64,000 nucleotides of DNA from Fictibacillus solisalsi (GCF_900103485.1 NZ_FNHW01000001.1:95273-159272); one strand, 5' to 3'; counted from the stretch's first letter, positions 9,493 to 17,794 are shown. Numbers and translations: made by a program. Notes: generated by a model from the letters alone, not told the origin.

Positions 9493-10350
9493 ATGACATA
9501 TTCAATTGTGGGCTTTGACCCTATTGAAAAAGAATGGGGGATTGCGGTCCAGTCCAAATTTTTGGGAGTGGGTGCGGTCGTTCCCTGGGCAAAGGCAGGC
9601 GTTGGTGCTGTTGCCACACAGTCCTATGCGAATACCTCATACGGGCCGCAGGCACTTGATGCCATGGAGCAAGGAGAATCAGCGGAGGAAACGCTGAAGA
9701 TGTTAATCGAAAAGGATGAACAACGTGAAATGCGCCAGATCGGCCTGATTGATGGAAACGGAAATGCCGCTACCTTTACCGGAAAAGAATGCTACGACTG
9801 GGCGGGAGGAAGAACGGGTGCCCATTTTGCTGCCCAGGGCAATATCCTGGTCAGTTCAGCAACTGTGGAAGCGATGGGGAAGACCTTTTCTGAAACGGGG
9901 GGATCACTCGCCGAACGTTTGCTTGCCGCCTTGCAGGCAGGACAAGCAGCTGGCGGGGACAGCAGAGGCCAGCAGTCCGCCTCTTTGCTGGTTGTGAAAG
10001 ACCAGGGAGGGTATGGCGGATACAATGACCGGTATATTGATTTAAGAGTGGACGATCATCAAGAACCCATTAATGAACTGAGACGAATCTATAAGCTGCA
10101 CCAATTATACTTTGCGCCTTCCAAACCGGAAAATATTATAGAGATTAATGAAGAAGTTAAGCAGGAAATCAGCAGGGAGCTGCTCAGGTTAAACTATCTG
10201 AAAGGAGCATCGGCTGACGACAGCAAGTTGTATAAAGCACTAACCGCCTATATCCACACTGAAAACTTTGAAGTCAGGGAACAGGAGAAAGGAAGGGTTG
10301 ATACGGAAGTTTTGGCATATATGAAACAGGACAAAATGATCAAAAAGTAG
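9493..10350 (+). CDS. DUF1028-family protein (Ntn-hydrolase-like)
   Basis: 285 residues. The N-terminal segment TYSIVGFDPIEKEWGIAVQSK with a following WAKAGVGAVATQSYAN is typical of the DUF1028 family (PF06267), thought to have an Ntn-hydrolase fold; the function is unestablished. The C-terminal extension (residues about 215-285) is helical and charged. The start is set at ATG 9493 behind AGGAGA; the longer frame from 9394 overlaps the methyltransferase end and has no ribosome site. No clear terminator follows. Confidence 0.85.
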   Translation: MTYSIVGFDPIEKEWGIAVQSKFLGVGAVVPWAKAGVGAVATQSYANTSYGPQALDAMEQGESAEETLKMLIEKDEQREMRQIGLIDGNGNAATFTGKECYDWAGGRTGAHFAAQGNILVSSATVEAMGKTFSETGGSLAERLLAALQAGQAAGGDSRGQQSASLLVVKDQGGYGGYNDRYIDLRVDDHQEPINELRRIYKLHQLYFAPSKPENIIEINEEVKQEISRELLRLNYLKGASADDSKLYKALTAYIHTENFEVREQEKGRVDTEVLAYMKQDKMIKK

Positions 10351-10465
10351 TACAATCTTACCAATTAACGTTATTTTGCAAAAATTTTTAAAAAACAGGT
10401 TTAAAATTCAGATTGTTTTTTGTATGATAAGACGATAAACATATAAGTCATTTTTTGGGGGAAAG

Positions 10466-10912
10466 ATGATGCATTCATGGAAACGGAGATTACAGAACCA
10501 TAGAGGCATGGAGTTTGCTTTGTTTTATCTTGTACTGCTGTTTGGGGTAGGAGCGTATCAAACCATTAAAGTATTTATGAATATCGATTTGTATTCCGAG
10601 CAAGTGCTTTTTGGTTTATCGTCCCATTCCTTTATTGCAGCTCTTCTTTTTTTCTGGGCGGTTGTCAGCATTTTTTGGATCACGGCTTTGCGTGTTCTCG
10701 ACTGGGCACACCGCACTTCACTGACAACAACTAAAAACGCGATATTCGGATCGGCTGTTCTATTTTTCGGTGTTCCGATTGGCATTTCCATTCAAATCTA
10801 CAATGCAATGGCCTTTAATTCGCTTCTAAGCTCGATTACTGAGGCGTTGCTCATTACGACAATCATTTCATTTGCAATTGGTATTTCAGGAAAATACAGA
10901 AAAACGGCATAA
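10466..10912 (+). CDS. Membrane protein of unknown function (148 aa)
   Basis: Four predicted membrane helices (roughly residues 16-36, 54-76, 90-110 and 118-140) with a basic N-terminus (HSWKRRLQNHR), giving both ends inside. No family was recognised. Start ATG at 10466, with a second ATG three bases later, follows GGGGGAAAG. Ends in its own terminator. Confidence 0.75.
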   Translation: MMHSWKRRLQNHRGMEFALFYLVLLFGVGAYQTIKVFMNIDLYSEQVLFGLSSHSFIAALLFFWAVVSIFWITALRVLDWAHRTSLTTTKNAIFGSAVLFFGVPIGISIQIYNAMAFNSLLSSITEALLITTIISFAIGISGKYRKTA

Positions 10913-10916
10913 TCCC

Positions 10917-10943
10917 AAAAACCGGCAAACGCCGGTTTTTTTA
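10917..10943 (+). terminator. Terminator of the membrane-protein gene
   Basis: Stem AAAACCGGC / GCCGGTTTT followed by T run. Confidence 0.85.
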
Positions 10944-11021
10944 TTTTTATGGAGGAAAATGCAAACCTGGTGAGGAAAAAGAGAGTACAAACGGTTTGGC
11001 TTGGCAGGAGGAGACGGCATA

Positions 11022-11477
11022 ATGGAACTAAGGAACGTCGATCGTGAAAATTGGGAAGAAGCAATAAGATTAAAGGTGAAGAAGGGGCAGGAGAAACTGG
11101 TACCGTCAGTCGCAGTATCTTTGGCTAAAGTGTATATCAAACCCGACGGTGATGACGTTGAATATCTGCCCTTCTCCATTTATGTTAATGGCAGAATGGT
11201 GGGTTTCATTATGCATGCGTATGTGCAAAAAACAGATAACATGTATTGGATTAATGGCTTCCTTATTGATGAACAGCACCAAGGCAAAGGATATGGAAAG
11301 AAAGCGTTGAATGAGATGATTTCTTGGATTGAAAGGAAATTTCCCCATTCAAAAGAAACGCGGCTCACCGTAAACAAGGAAAATCACCATGCGAAGGCTC
11401 TTTACGAGAAGTTGGGTTATGTGCCGACAGGAGAAGAATATGATGGAGAAATCGTCTGCAGACGAAAACGGGTATAA
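11022..11477 (+). CDS. GNAT acetyltransferase, BltD/spermidine acetyltransferase-like
   Basis: 151 residues. The acetyl-CoA site Q/R-x-x-G-x-G/A is seen as QGKGYGKKAL, and the family end motif NHHAKALYEKLGYVPTGE is present. The order GFIMHAY, YWINGFLIDEQHQGKGYG resembles BltD-type polyamine acetyltransferases. The start is ATG 11022, behind GGAGGAG; the frame also opens seven codons earlier without a ribosome site. Substrate not proven. Confidence 0.85.
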   Translation: MELRNVDRENWEEAIRLKVKKGQEKLVPSVAVSLAKVYIKPDGDDVEYLPFSIYVNGRMVGFIMHAYVQKTDNMYWINGFLIDEQHQGKGYGKKALNEMISWIERKFPHSKETRLTVNKENHHAKALYEKLGYVPTGEEYDGEIVCRRKRV

Positions 11478-11484
11478 GCTATTG

Positions 11485-11515
11485 AAATCAGTTTCGAAGG
11501 AAACTGATTTTTTAT
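11485..11515 (+). terminator. Terminator of the acetyltransferase gene
   Basis: Perfect 11-bp stem AAATCAGTTTC / GAAACTGATTT, GAAG loop, T run; it immediately precedes the GntR promoter. Confidence 0.85.
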
Positions 11516-11549
11516 TGAGCTTAAAACCAATATGCGATATATTGGTTTT
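11515..11549 (+). promoter_or_regulatory. Sigma-A promoter with palindromic operator for the GntR gene
   Basis: TTGAGC (11515-11520), 17-base spacer and TATATT (11538-11543). The inverted repeat AAACCAATAT / ATATTGGTTT covers the spacer end and the -10 box. The expected transcription start falls on or next to A 11550, the A of the proposed start codon. Placement suits autorepression by the GntR product. Confidence 0.6.
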
Positions 11550-12197
11550 ATGAAAAACATTCAACGAATTAAACGACAATCATTACGTGATGAAGTGTAT
11601 CACAATTTAAAGGATGCCATTCTCTCACTGGAGCTTGAACCCGAAGAGAGGATTAATGACAAGGATTTGGCAGAACAGTTTGGAATCAGCCGGACCCCGG
11701 TAAGAGAGGCACTAAAACGACTGGAAGATGAGGGACTGGTGGAGGCGATGCCAGGTTCTGCGACACGGGTGGCCCCGCTACATAAAGAGGAGGCAAAACA
11801 CGCTTTTACCGTGGTTGCAGCTTTACATGCACTTGCCGCCAGGCTGGCTGTTCCTGTCTTCCACAATGGCGATGTTCGAACATTGAAGGAATACAACCAA
11901 CGTCTAAAAAAAGCGATGGAAGAAAAAAACGTAAGTGCTGCGATTGCAGCGGATGAACGTTTTCATGAAGTGTTTTTGGAGGCCGCCGGCAACCCTGAGC
12001 TTAGAAAAGCCCTGGTGGCCAGCACGGCAAAAATTCGCCGGCTGGAAATGGCGCAATTCGGGTCATTAAAAGGAATTCAATCCGTGCAGCAGCATGAGCA
12101 AATTATCTCTGCCTGCATAGAAAAAGATAGGGAGAAGACGGCGCAGTTAACGGAAAAGAACTGGCTGAGTCTTGGAGAACTGCTCATACAAGAATAA
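11550..12197 (+). CDS. GntR-family (FadR/FCD) transcriptional regulator
   Basis: 215 residues from ATG 11550. N-terminal winged helix (LRDEVYHNLKDAILSLELEPEERI, then FGISRTPVREALKRLEDEGL) and a helical FCD effector domain with the metal-type residues in DERFHEVFLEAAGN and QQHEQII. No ribosome site precedes either in-frame ATG (11532 or 11550), and the promoter places the RNA start at 11550, so a leaderless mRNA is likely. The exporter gene begins 16 bases downstream, and the pair probably forms an operon controlled by this regulator. Confidence 0.85.
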   Translation: MKNIQRIKRQSLRDEVYHNLKDAILSLELEPEERINDKDLAEQFGISRTPVREALKRLEDEGLVEAMPGSATRVAPLHKEEAKHAFTVVAALHALAARLAVPVFHNGDVRTLKEYNQRLKKAMEEKNVSAAIAADERFHEVFLEAAGNPELRKALVASTAKIRRLEMAQFGSLKGIQSVQQHEQIISACIEKDREKTAQLTEKNWLSLGELLIQE

Positions 12198-12213
12198 AAC
12201 TAGAGGTGTTGTC

Positions 12214-13185
12214 ATGCGTCCGGTATTGATTGGTATAGGTTCAGCGTTCTTTTTTGCTTTTACGTTTGTTCTTAATTCATTAATGGAAGTTTCGGGAGGA
12301 AGCTGGATTTGGAGTGCTTCACTCCGTTATTTGTTCATGGTGCCGTTTCTTTTTATCATTGTGGGCATAAGAGGAAATTTGAGGGCTCTTTTACAGGTGA
12401 TGAGGGAGGACCCAAAAGCATGGGGGATTTGGAGCATCATTGGGTTTGGCCTTTTTTACGCTCCCATTTGCTTTGCCGCGGCTTATGAACCGGGATGGCT
12501 TATTGCCGGTACCTGGCAGATTACCATCATCTCCGGATCACTTTTGGTGCCTTTTTTTAAGGAAACGGTTCAAACACCGAATGGGATGGAAACCGTGCGT
12601 GGGAAAATCCCGTTTAAAGGGCTGTCGATGTCGCTCATTATCCTGCTCGGCATTGTTTTATTGCAGCTGGAGCAGGCAAGAACATTGTCGTTTAACGATG
12701 TTCTGCTTGGCGTCCTTCCTGTGATTGTTGCCTCGTTTGCATATCCCCTCGGGAACCGGAAGATGATGGAGGTGTGCAGGGGAAGACTCGATGCGTATCA
12801 GAGGGTGTTCGGTATGACACTGGCGAGCCTGCCATTATGGATCATTCTCTCTGTAATAGGGATAGCAACCGTGGGGCCGCCTGCCAAAGCACAAATCTTA
12901 CAAACAGGAATTGTGGCTCTTTCTTCAGGTGTAATCGCTACTGTGCTGTTTTTTTATGCGACTGACCTGGTACGGGGAAGCATGCAGCAGCTTGCAGCGG
13001 TGGAAGCAACTCAGTCGGCAGAAGTTTTGTTTGCGGCAGCAGGCGAGATTTGGCTGCTTTCACTTCCACTGCCAACTGCTTTAAGCTGGCTTGGAATGTT
13101 TCTGGTTATGCTTGGCATGGTGCTTCATAGCTATTTCTCCCGCTCTTCTGTAAAGGAGACGCTAAGGAAGGCAAGTGCATCGTGA
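12214..13185 (+). CDS. Multidrug-resistance efflux transporter family protein (DMT superfamily)
   Basis: 323 residues with about ten membrane helices and two internal repeats, matching the Bacillus EmrE-like efflux family (PF13536) rather than the four-helix SMR proteins. Seen: SAFFFAFTFVLNSLMEVSGG at the start and AYPLGNRKMMEVC in the middle. The start is ATG 12214 behind AGAGGTG. Directly follows a GntR regulator, which suggests export of the regulator's ligand. Substrate unknown. Confidence 0.8.
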   Translation: MRPVLIGIGSAFFFAFTFVLNSLMEVSGGSWIWSASLRYLFMVPFLFIIVGIRGNLRALLQVMREDPKAWGIWSIIGFGLFYAPICFAAAYEPGWLIAGTWQITIISGSLLVPFFKETVQTPNGMETVRGKIPFKGLSMSLIILLGIVLLQLEQARTLSFNDVLLGVLPVIVASFAYPLGNRKMMEVCRGRLDAYQRVFGMTLASLPLWIILSVIGIATVGPPAKAQILQTGIVALSSGVIATVLFFYATDLVRGSMQQLAAVEATQSAEVLFAAAGEIWLLSLPLPTALSWLGMFLVMLGMVLHSYFSRSSVKETLRKASAS

Positions 13186-13216
13186 TAAAAGGAAGTTCTT
13201 TCCTTGCCTATTTTTT
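13165..13216 (+). terminator. Likely terminator after the efflux gene
   Basis: Nested inverted repeats (AGGCAAG / CTTGCCT outer, AAGGAA / TTCCTT inner) overlapping the stop codon and followed by six T. Confidence 0.55.
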
Positions 13217-13264
13217 AGGTGAACAGGGTAATATTCTGATAAAAAGGAAGGGATGACAAAAATC

Positions 13265-13684
13265 ATGGCTTGGTTGGAGAATCATCTTCTGCTTGTTATT
13301 CTTGCTGTCGTGGCCATACTTGTTTTTATTTTCTTGCTGAAGCTTGCTGTACGTGCTGCCATTCTTTTTGGAATTATTGCCCTCATCGCAATTGTTGTAT
13401 TTGGAGTCAGCCCGGGAAAAATTGCGGATATCGGTAAAGAAGGCGCAAATTCCGCATCAAAGGCTTATGAGAAAACCATTGAGCCAGTGATCAACAAAGA
13501 GCTGGGAAATGCCAAACATGTAGAAAAGAAGGACGGAAGCTTTGTTATTAAGAGCAAAAGCGTGAAGATTACGGGCAGGGATGGGGATGACAAAGCCAAA
13601 GTGACATACAACGGGAAGACATACAATGTGGATATGAATGTGATCAAACCGATCAGAAATCGCATAGAAACAACCAAACAATGA
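13265..13684 (+). CDS. Hypothetical membrane-anchored protein (139 aa)
   Basis: Two closely spaced hydrophobic segments in the first 50 residues are followed by a basic soluble domain (KVTYNGKTYNVDMNVIKP at the end). No family was recognised. ATG 13253 is in frame but touches the AAGGAAGGG site, so ATG 13265 is preferred on spacing. Monocistronic with a strong terminator. Confidence 0.75.
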   Translation: MAWLENHLLLVILAVVAILVFIFLLKLAVRAAILFGIIALIAIVVFGVSPGKIADIGKEGANSASKAYEKTIEPVINKELGNAKHVEKKDGSFVIKSKSVKITGRDGDDKAKVTYNGKTYNVDMNVIKPIRNRIETTKQ

Positions 13685-13699
13685 TACGTTATAGAGTTC

Positions 13700-13731
13700 G
13701 GGCCCGGAACAAAAATTGTTCCGGGCCTTTC
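13700..13731 (+). terminator. Terminator of the 139-aa membrane-protein gene
   Basis: Perfect 12-bp stem GGCCCGGAACAA / TTGTTCCGGGCC. Confidence 0.8.
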
Positions 13732-13807
13732 CATGTCACTGAAACATTCATATTTCAGGAGGGAGTGGCAATAATTTATAAGAAGGAAGAAACAAAGAGG
13801 TGTTGTT

Positions 13808-14422
13808 ATGAAACGAAAATGGGTGCTTATGCTCAGTCTGGCTTATACCGTTTTTATGGCGGTTTTGTTTTTTTACTATTTTTCAAAAGGAACAACGCAC
13901 AGCTATCAGGTTGCTCTTGCAGGCGTATTATGCGGAGCCATCCCGCTCTTGCTGGCGAAGTTCACGAAACTCACGTTTAACCTATCGGTTACACTTTCCT
14001 ATCTCGCGTTTCTATTTGCTTCCCAATATTTAGGGTCGATTCTGCATTTTTACGGATTAGGATGGTGGGATACCTTTCTTCATTTGCTAAGCGGGGCGCT
14101 GCTGGCATTTGTGGCCATCGCTCTTTATGAACGTCTGGTCCACAGAGAAGGGAAAAAAGAAGTTTCCCCTTGGCTTCTTTTTTGGTTTGTGGTTTCTTTT
14201 GCTGTGTTAGGCGGGGTGGTATGGGAAATGTACGAATTCAGCATGGATCAACTGTTTCACATGACCCTGCAGGGCGGCGGCAACAGCGATACAATGGTGG
14301 ATTTAATCGCGGATACGACAGGTGGTTTGGTGATTGCCGTCATTTCTCTTATCAAAACAAAATCAAAACTAGATAAACCTACCCTGAAAAAAGAGCCGCT
14401 GCCACCAGAATCAATGGCATAA
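13808..14422 (+). CDS. YjdF-like polytopic membrane protein
   Basis: 204 residues, about six membrane helices. The polar motifs WWDTFLHLLSGALL (around 87), GGVVWEMYEFSMDQ (around 138) and DTMVDLIADTTGG (around 160) are the signature of the DUF2238/YjdF family (PF09997). Function unknown. Start ATG follows AGAGGTG. A terminator follows, shared with the convergent cupin gene. Confidence 0.8.
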   Translation: MKRKWVLMLSLAYTVFMAVLFFYYFSKGTTHSYQVALAGVLCGAIPLLLAKFTKLTFNLSVTLSYLAFLFASQYLGSILHFYGLGWWDTFLHLLSGALLAFVAIALYERLVHREGKKEVSPWLLFWFVVSFAVLGGVVWEMYEFSMDQLFHMTLQGGGNSDTMVDLIADTTGGLVIAVISLIKTKSKLDKPTLKKEPLPPESMA

Positions 14423-14427
14423 GGAAG

Positions 14428-14463
14428 GCCCGAATCGCTAATGATTCGGGCGCTTTTTATTTT
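14428..14463. terminator. Terminator between convergent genes
   Basis: Stem GCCCGAATC / GATTCGGGC followed on the plus strand by GCTTTTTATTTT. Confidence 0.75.
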
Positions 14464-14963
14464 ACATGCCAATACTGGAGCAGAGGGCCGTCTGTTCCGA
14501 ATAAAGGGTCTGTTTCAGGAAGTGGAACCGCACCAATCTCCTCAAGAACACGTGGACGTTCCCCGTCAACACCACGCATCAGGTTATGGTCCATCCCATG
14601 TGGATAAGCACCGGCGACTTGAAAATCGGCGCTGGAATCCACATTCATATGTCCGGTCCCTGCAGGGAGAACAAGTACATCTCCGGTATGGATCTGAAGT
14701 TCCTCACCTGATTTCCCACCAATTTTTACTGTCGCAAAACCCGAAACCACACCCAGGGCTTCATGAGTATTGCTGTGATAATGGTGAAAATCGTATACTC
14801 CTCCCTGCCAGCTGTTCAGCCAGTTATTGGAATGGAAAATTTCTTCTGCCTGCTGAGGTTTTTCGGATAAAACACCTTCATAAAACAAAACGGGCAGACG
14901 TGGGTTGTTAGGAATAAAGCCATCGTCCTCAAGAAAATACGTTTTCACTTCATAGATTTTCAT
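14457..14963 (-). CDS. yjlB: Cupin-domain protein, YjlB-like
   Basis: 168 residues. Cupin motif 1 is seen as HHYHSNTHEALGVVSG (around residues 60-75), and motif 2 as HTGDVLVLPAGTGHMNV (around 92-108), supplying metal-binding His and Glu. Length and the C-terminal DPLFGTDGPLLQYW match B. subtilis YjlB, a cupin of unknown reaction. Start ATG follows GAGGATT; a terminator overlaps its end. Confidence 0.85.
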   Translation of the reverse strand: MKIYEVKTYFLEDDGFIPNNPRLPVLFYEGVLSEKPQQAEEIFHSNNWLNSWQGGVYDFHHYHSNTHEALGVVSGFATVKIGGKSGEELQIHTGDVLVLPAGTGHMNVDSSADFQVAGAYPHGMDHNLMRGVDGERPRVLEEIGAVPLPETDPLFGTDGPLLQYWHVK

Positions 14964-15055
14964 GGTGAATCCTCCTCATTAGGGTTTTAAAAAGAATTCC
15001 CGCTATTACTCAGAATTAACCATACTAATCGGTTAATTTATTTTTTACCTTGTAC

Positions 15056-15084
15056 TTGACGTAATGAAATATAATAATTATACT
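15056..15084 (+). promoter_or_regulatory. Sigma-A promoter of the nitroreductase
   Basis: TTGACG and TATACT separated by exactly 17 bases, about 50 bases upstream of the start codon. An imperfect dyad (TAACTT ... AAGTAA) lies just downstream of the -10 box and could bind a redox regulator. Confidence 0.7.
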
Positions 15085-15134
15085 AACTTGTATAAAGTAA
15101 TTAACATTAAAAAATGTTGGAGGGAAACACCATC

Positions 15135-15734
15135 ATGGCAAAGGATTTTTTGAAGTCAGTTGAAGATCGACGTACGTATTATGGAATCAGTAAAGAAGCA
15201 GTTGCTTCTGATGAGAGAATTCAGGAAGTTGTGGAGCATGCAGTAAAGCATACGCCTTCTTCCTTTAACTCTCAAAGTGCACGTGTTGTTGTGCTACTGG
15301 GTGATAATCATGACAAGCTATGGAACATTACGAAAGAAACACTGCGCAAAATGGTGCCTGCAGACAAATTTGCTCCAACCGAAGATAAAATGAATGCTTT
15401 TGGCAGCGGCTATGGTACGGTATTGTTTTTTGAAGACCAAAAGGTGGTTGAAGGACTTCAGGAAGCATTTGCGTCCTATGCTGACAACTTCCCAATCTGG
15501 TCTCACCACTCATCAGGGATGCTGCAATTTGTCATCTGGACTGCTCTTGAAAACGAAGGCTTTGGTGCTTCACTTCAGCACTACAATCCACTTATCGATA
15601 ATGAGGTAAAACAGGAATGGAATGTGCCTGAAAGCTGGAAGCTGATTGCACAAATGCCGTTTGGCAAACCGGTTGCCGTACCTGGGGAAAAAGAATTTCA
15701 GCCGCTTGAAAACCGTGTGAAAATCTATAAATAA
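15135..15734 (+). CDS. Nitroreductase-family FMN oxidoreductase (Frm2-like)
   Basis: 199 residues. The FMN-binding start is seen as VEDRRTYYGISKE, then HTPSSFNSQSARVVVL, and the end as LIAQMPFGKP. These fit the Frm2/Hbn1-like branch of the nitroreductase superfamily, whose members respond to quinones, nitro compounds and fatty acids. The start is ATG 15135 behind TGGAGGG; the longer frame overlaps the ribosome site. Monocistronic, with its own promoter and terminator. Confidence 0.88.
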   Translation: MAKDFLKSVEDRRTYYGISKEAVASDERIQEVVEHAVKHTPSSFNSQSARVVVLLGDNHDKLWNITKETLRKMVPADKFAPTEDKMNAFGSGYGTVLFFEDQKVVEGLQEAFASYADNFPIWSHHSSGMLQFVIWTALENEGFGASLQHYNPLIDNEVKQEWNVPESWKLIAQMPFGKPVAVPGEKEFQPLENRVKIYK

Positions 15735-15735
15735 T

Positions 15736-15765
15736 AAAAAAGAGACCCTAAAAGGTCTCTTTTTT
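15736..15765. terminator. Bidirectional terminator
   Basis: Stem AAAAAGAGACC / GGTCTCTTTTT between convergent nitroreductase and monooxygenase genes. Confidence 0.85.
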
Positions 15766-15779
15766 GTGCAACCGAATCA

Positions 15780-16775
15780 TTAAAGAAAACAATTTGCCAG
15801 CCTTTCATACGATTTTTTTCTTTCATCAAAGGAATAAAGGTTGGTCAACACCATAAACTCATTCGTTTGATAACGTTCGGCCAGGCTTTCCAACTGGTCT
15901 TTTACCGTTTGGGATGAGCCAATCACCATTCGCTTTCTATTGATCCTGATTTTTTTCCGATCAGCTTGTGAATAGGAATAGGCGTGCGCTTCCTCAAGAC
16001 TCGGGAGTCTGCTGTCGAGCCCTTTTTCCACACGAAGAAGCCATAAATCCTGGCTTAATGCCAGCTCTTCGGCATGTTCATCACTCGCCCCGCATATAAC
16101 AAAGATCGCCGTAATCCCTGCGGCGGGTTGTTTAAGAAGTGGGGAGGAAGCAAAATTTGAATAGTACGCTTTGTATGCCTCCTGTCCACGGTCAGGGTCG
16201 ATAAAGTGTCCGAAAACATATCCAATTCCGAGTTCAGCTGCCTGCAGTGCACTGTTTTCTCCGAGACCGAGCTCCCAAACCGGGGGAGGTGAAGAAACAG
16301 ACGGGACGGCCTTTATACCGTAGTAAGGATGATCCGAAGGGAGAGTTCCTGACAAATAGTAAGTAAGGTCCTGAAGCTGACGGGGAAATTGCGTCATGCT
16401 TTTTTTGATGCTGTCAGTCAGGGCAAGCCTCGTTTTCATCGTTCCTCCAGGTGAACGGCCCACACCGAGGTCAATTCGCCCGGGATACAATGTTTCAAGC
16501 TGCAAAAAGGTTTCAGCGACTTTAAAAGGGCTGTATTGTGGAAGCAGCACCCCGCCTGAACCCACACGGATTGTTTTCGTCCGGGCGGCGATATGTGCCA
16601 TCATGATTTCAGGGGCTGTGCTTGCCAGCCCTTTTGTACTGTGGTGTTCAGCAAACCAGTAGCGCTTGTAGCCCCATTGTTCGGCAAGCATTGCAAGCTC
16701 GCCACTTTGAACCAGGGTCTCTGAGGCGGTTTGTCCTTTAGAAATGGGGACTTGATCAAGTATGCTTAAGTGCAT
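15780..16775 (-). CDS. Luciferase-like (LLM-class) flavin-dependent oxidoreductase
   Basis: 331 residues of the bacterial luciferase-like monooxygenase fold: HLSILDQVPISKG at the start, YWFAEHHSTKGLASTAPEI around 45, then GSGGVLLPQYSPFKVAE and GRIDLGVGRSPGG. This order is that of single-subunit MsnO8/YwcH-type enzymes. Substrate unknown. The start is ATG 16775 behind GGGGAGG. It follows the ABM monooxygenase by 51 bases in the same direction, giving a probable two-gene operon. Confidence 0.88.
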   Translation of the reverse strand: MHLSILDQVPISKGQTASETLVQSGELAMLAEQWGYKRYWFAEHHSTKGLASTAPEIMMAHIAARTKTIRVGSGGVLLPQYSPFKVAETFLQLETLYPGRIDLGVGRSPGGTMKTRLALTDSIKKSMTQFPRQLQDLTYYLSGTLPSDHPYYGIKAVPSVSSPPPVWELGLGENSALQAAELGIGYVFGHFIDPDRGQEAYKAYYSNFASSPLLKQPAAGITAIFVICGASDEHAEELALSQDLWLLRVEKGLDSRLPSLEEAHAYSYSQADRKKIRINRKRMVIGSSQTVKDQLESLAERYQTNEFMVLTNLYSFDERKKSYERLANCFL

Positions 16776-16826
16776 GAAAAATATGCCTCCCCGCAAGGTC
16801 TTATGTAGTCAGTCAAAAGGCTGCTT

Positions 16827-17117
16827 TTAATCGATTTGATTCCACTTATGAACGTGACGATCATGAATAAGAGGTTTGATGTTAATCCGATAGGCTTTGT
16901 AATGAGCTGTATCCATATGGCGGTCGAGGGACTCCTGGCCGCTCCAAAGTTCATACAGCATAAAGGTTTGCGGGTTATCTTGTTCTTGATGCAGGTTATA
17001 GTGAAGACAGCCTTCTTCATTTCTGGAATGTTTCATGACTTTGAGCAATACATCCTGTGTTTGTTGTTCTTTTCCTGATTTGGCTTTCAATGTAGCTATA
17101 ACAGCAACAGCACTCAT
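16827..17117 (-). CDS. ABM-family monooxygenase (putative quinol monooxygenase)
   Basis: 96 residues, a single ferredoxin-like antibiotic biosynthesis monooxygenase domain: VAVIATLKAKSGKE, then NEEGCLHYNLHQEQDNP and FMLYELWSGQESLDRH. Related YgiN-type proteins oxidise quinols or remove reactive aldehydes. Start ATG follows GGGAGGAA. It is first in an operon with the luciferase-like enzyme. Confidence 0.88.
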   Translation of the reverse strand: MSAVAVIATLKAKSGKEQQTQDVLLKVMKHSRNEEGCLHYNLHQEQDNPQTFMLYELWSGQESLDRHMDTAHYKAYRINIKPLIHDRHVHKWNQID

Positions 17118-17195
17118 TATTCTTTCCTCCCGTTTTTTGGTTGTTTATGCCACTATACCGGACGTGATTTAAAAAGTCATTTGATTTGCCCATGA

Positions 17196-17233
17196 AAAAG
17201 CCAGTCTCTATAACTTAGAGTCTGGCTTTTTTA
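17196..17233. terminator. Terminator of ohrA (bidirectional structure)
   Basis: Long stem AAAAGCCAGTCTCTA / TAGAGTCTGGCTTTT (one mismatch) between the divergent 5' end of the ABM gene and the end of ohrA. Confidence 0.75.
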
Positions 17234-17659
17234 TTATTCTGCTGAAACGTGAAGAGTAACCGCAATATTTCCACGAGTCGCCTTAGAGTAAGGGCAAACC
17301 TGGTGAGCCTGTTCGATCAGTTGCTCTGCTTCTTCCTGGCTTGTTCCTTTCACCTTTGCATGTAAAGCGACGGCAAGGCCAAAGCCCCCATCTGTATCTT
17401 TCCCGATGCTGACTTCTGCTGTCACGCTGGATTCAATCCGCTTTCTTGCCTGGCGGGCTGCAAGCTGAAGAGCACTGTCGAAGCATGCCGCATAGCCGGC
17501 TGCGAATAATTGTTCAGGATTGGTTGCACCTGCTTCTTCCTTTCCGCCAAGTGATTTTGGCATCGACAATGAAAAGTCGATGGTGCTGTCACTGGATTTA
17601 ACTTTACCCTGCCGTCCACCGTCTGCTGTTGCTTTTGCTGTATATAAGGCATCTAACAT
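17234..17659 (-). CDS. ohrA: Organic hydroperoxide resistance protein OhrA
   Basis: 141 residues, normal Ohr length. Thiol peroxidase that reduces organic hydroperoxides. The peroxidatic Cys 59 (YAACFDSA), resolving Cys 122 (VCPYSKA), Arg 16 and Glu 50 are in place. The start is ATG 17659 behind AAGGAGAG; the seven-codon longer frame overlaps that site. Divergent from its repressor gene ohrR, with operators between them. Confidence 0.95.
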   Translation of the reverse strand: MLDALYTAKATADGGRQGKVKSSDSTIDFSLSMPKSLGGKEEAGATNPEQLFAAGYAACFDSALQLAARQARKRIESSVTAEVSIGKDTDGGFGLAVALHAKVKGTSQEEAEQLIEQAHQVCPYSKATRGNIAVTLHVSAE

Positions 17660-17691
17660 AAAAAATCTCTCCTTCACCATTTATATTGTGT

Positions 17692-17704
17692 GCAATTTAA
17701 TTGC
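17692..17704. promoter_or_regulatory. OhrR operator near the ohrA start
   Basis: Perfect inverted repeat GCAAT-TTA-ATTGC downstream of the ohrA -10 box, matching the AATT-rich sites bound by OhrR. Confidence 0.6.
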
Positions 17705-17712
17705 TTGACGAT

Positions 17713-17754
17713 AATTTAACACACCTCTAAACAATTGTCAAAAATTAAATTTTG
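17713..17754 (-). promoter_or_regulatory. ohrA promoter with second OhrR operator
   Basis: On the minus strand TTGACA (17741-17736), 17 bases, TAAATT. The near-palindrome CAAAAATTAAATTTTG (17739-17754, one mismatched pair) overlaps the -35 box. Confidence 0.65.
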
Positions 17755-17765
17755 CACAACTTAAT

Positions 17766-17794
17766 TTGACGCATCTTTTTTCAAGGATTATAGT
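17766..17794 (+). promoter_or_regulatory. ohrR promoter
   Basis: TTGACG, 17 bases, TATAGT, about 37 bases before the ohrR start; the operator at 17739-17754 lies just upstream. Confidence 0.6.

Noticed and set aside
14441..14911. 156-codon plus-strand frame opposite the cupin gene
   Set aside because: It is a shadow of yjlB, whose cupin motifs and ribosome site support the minus strand.
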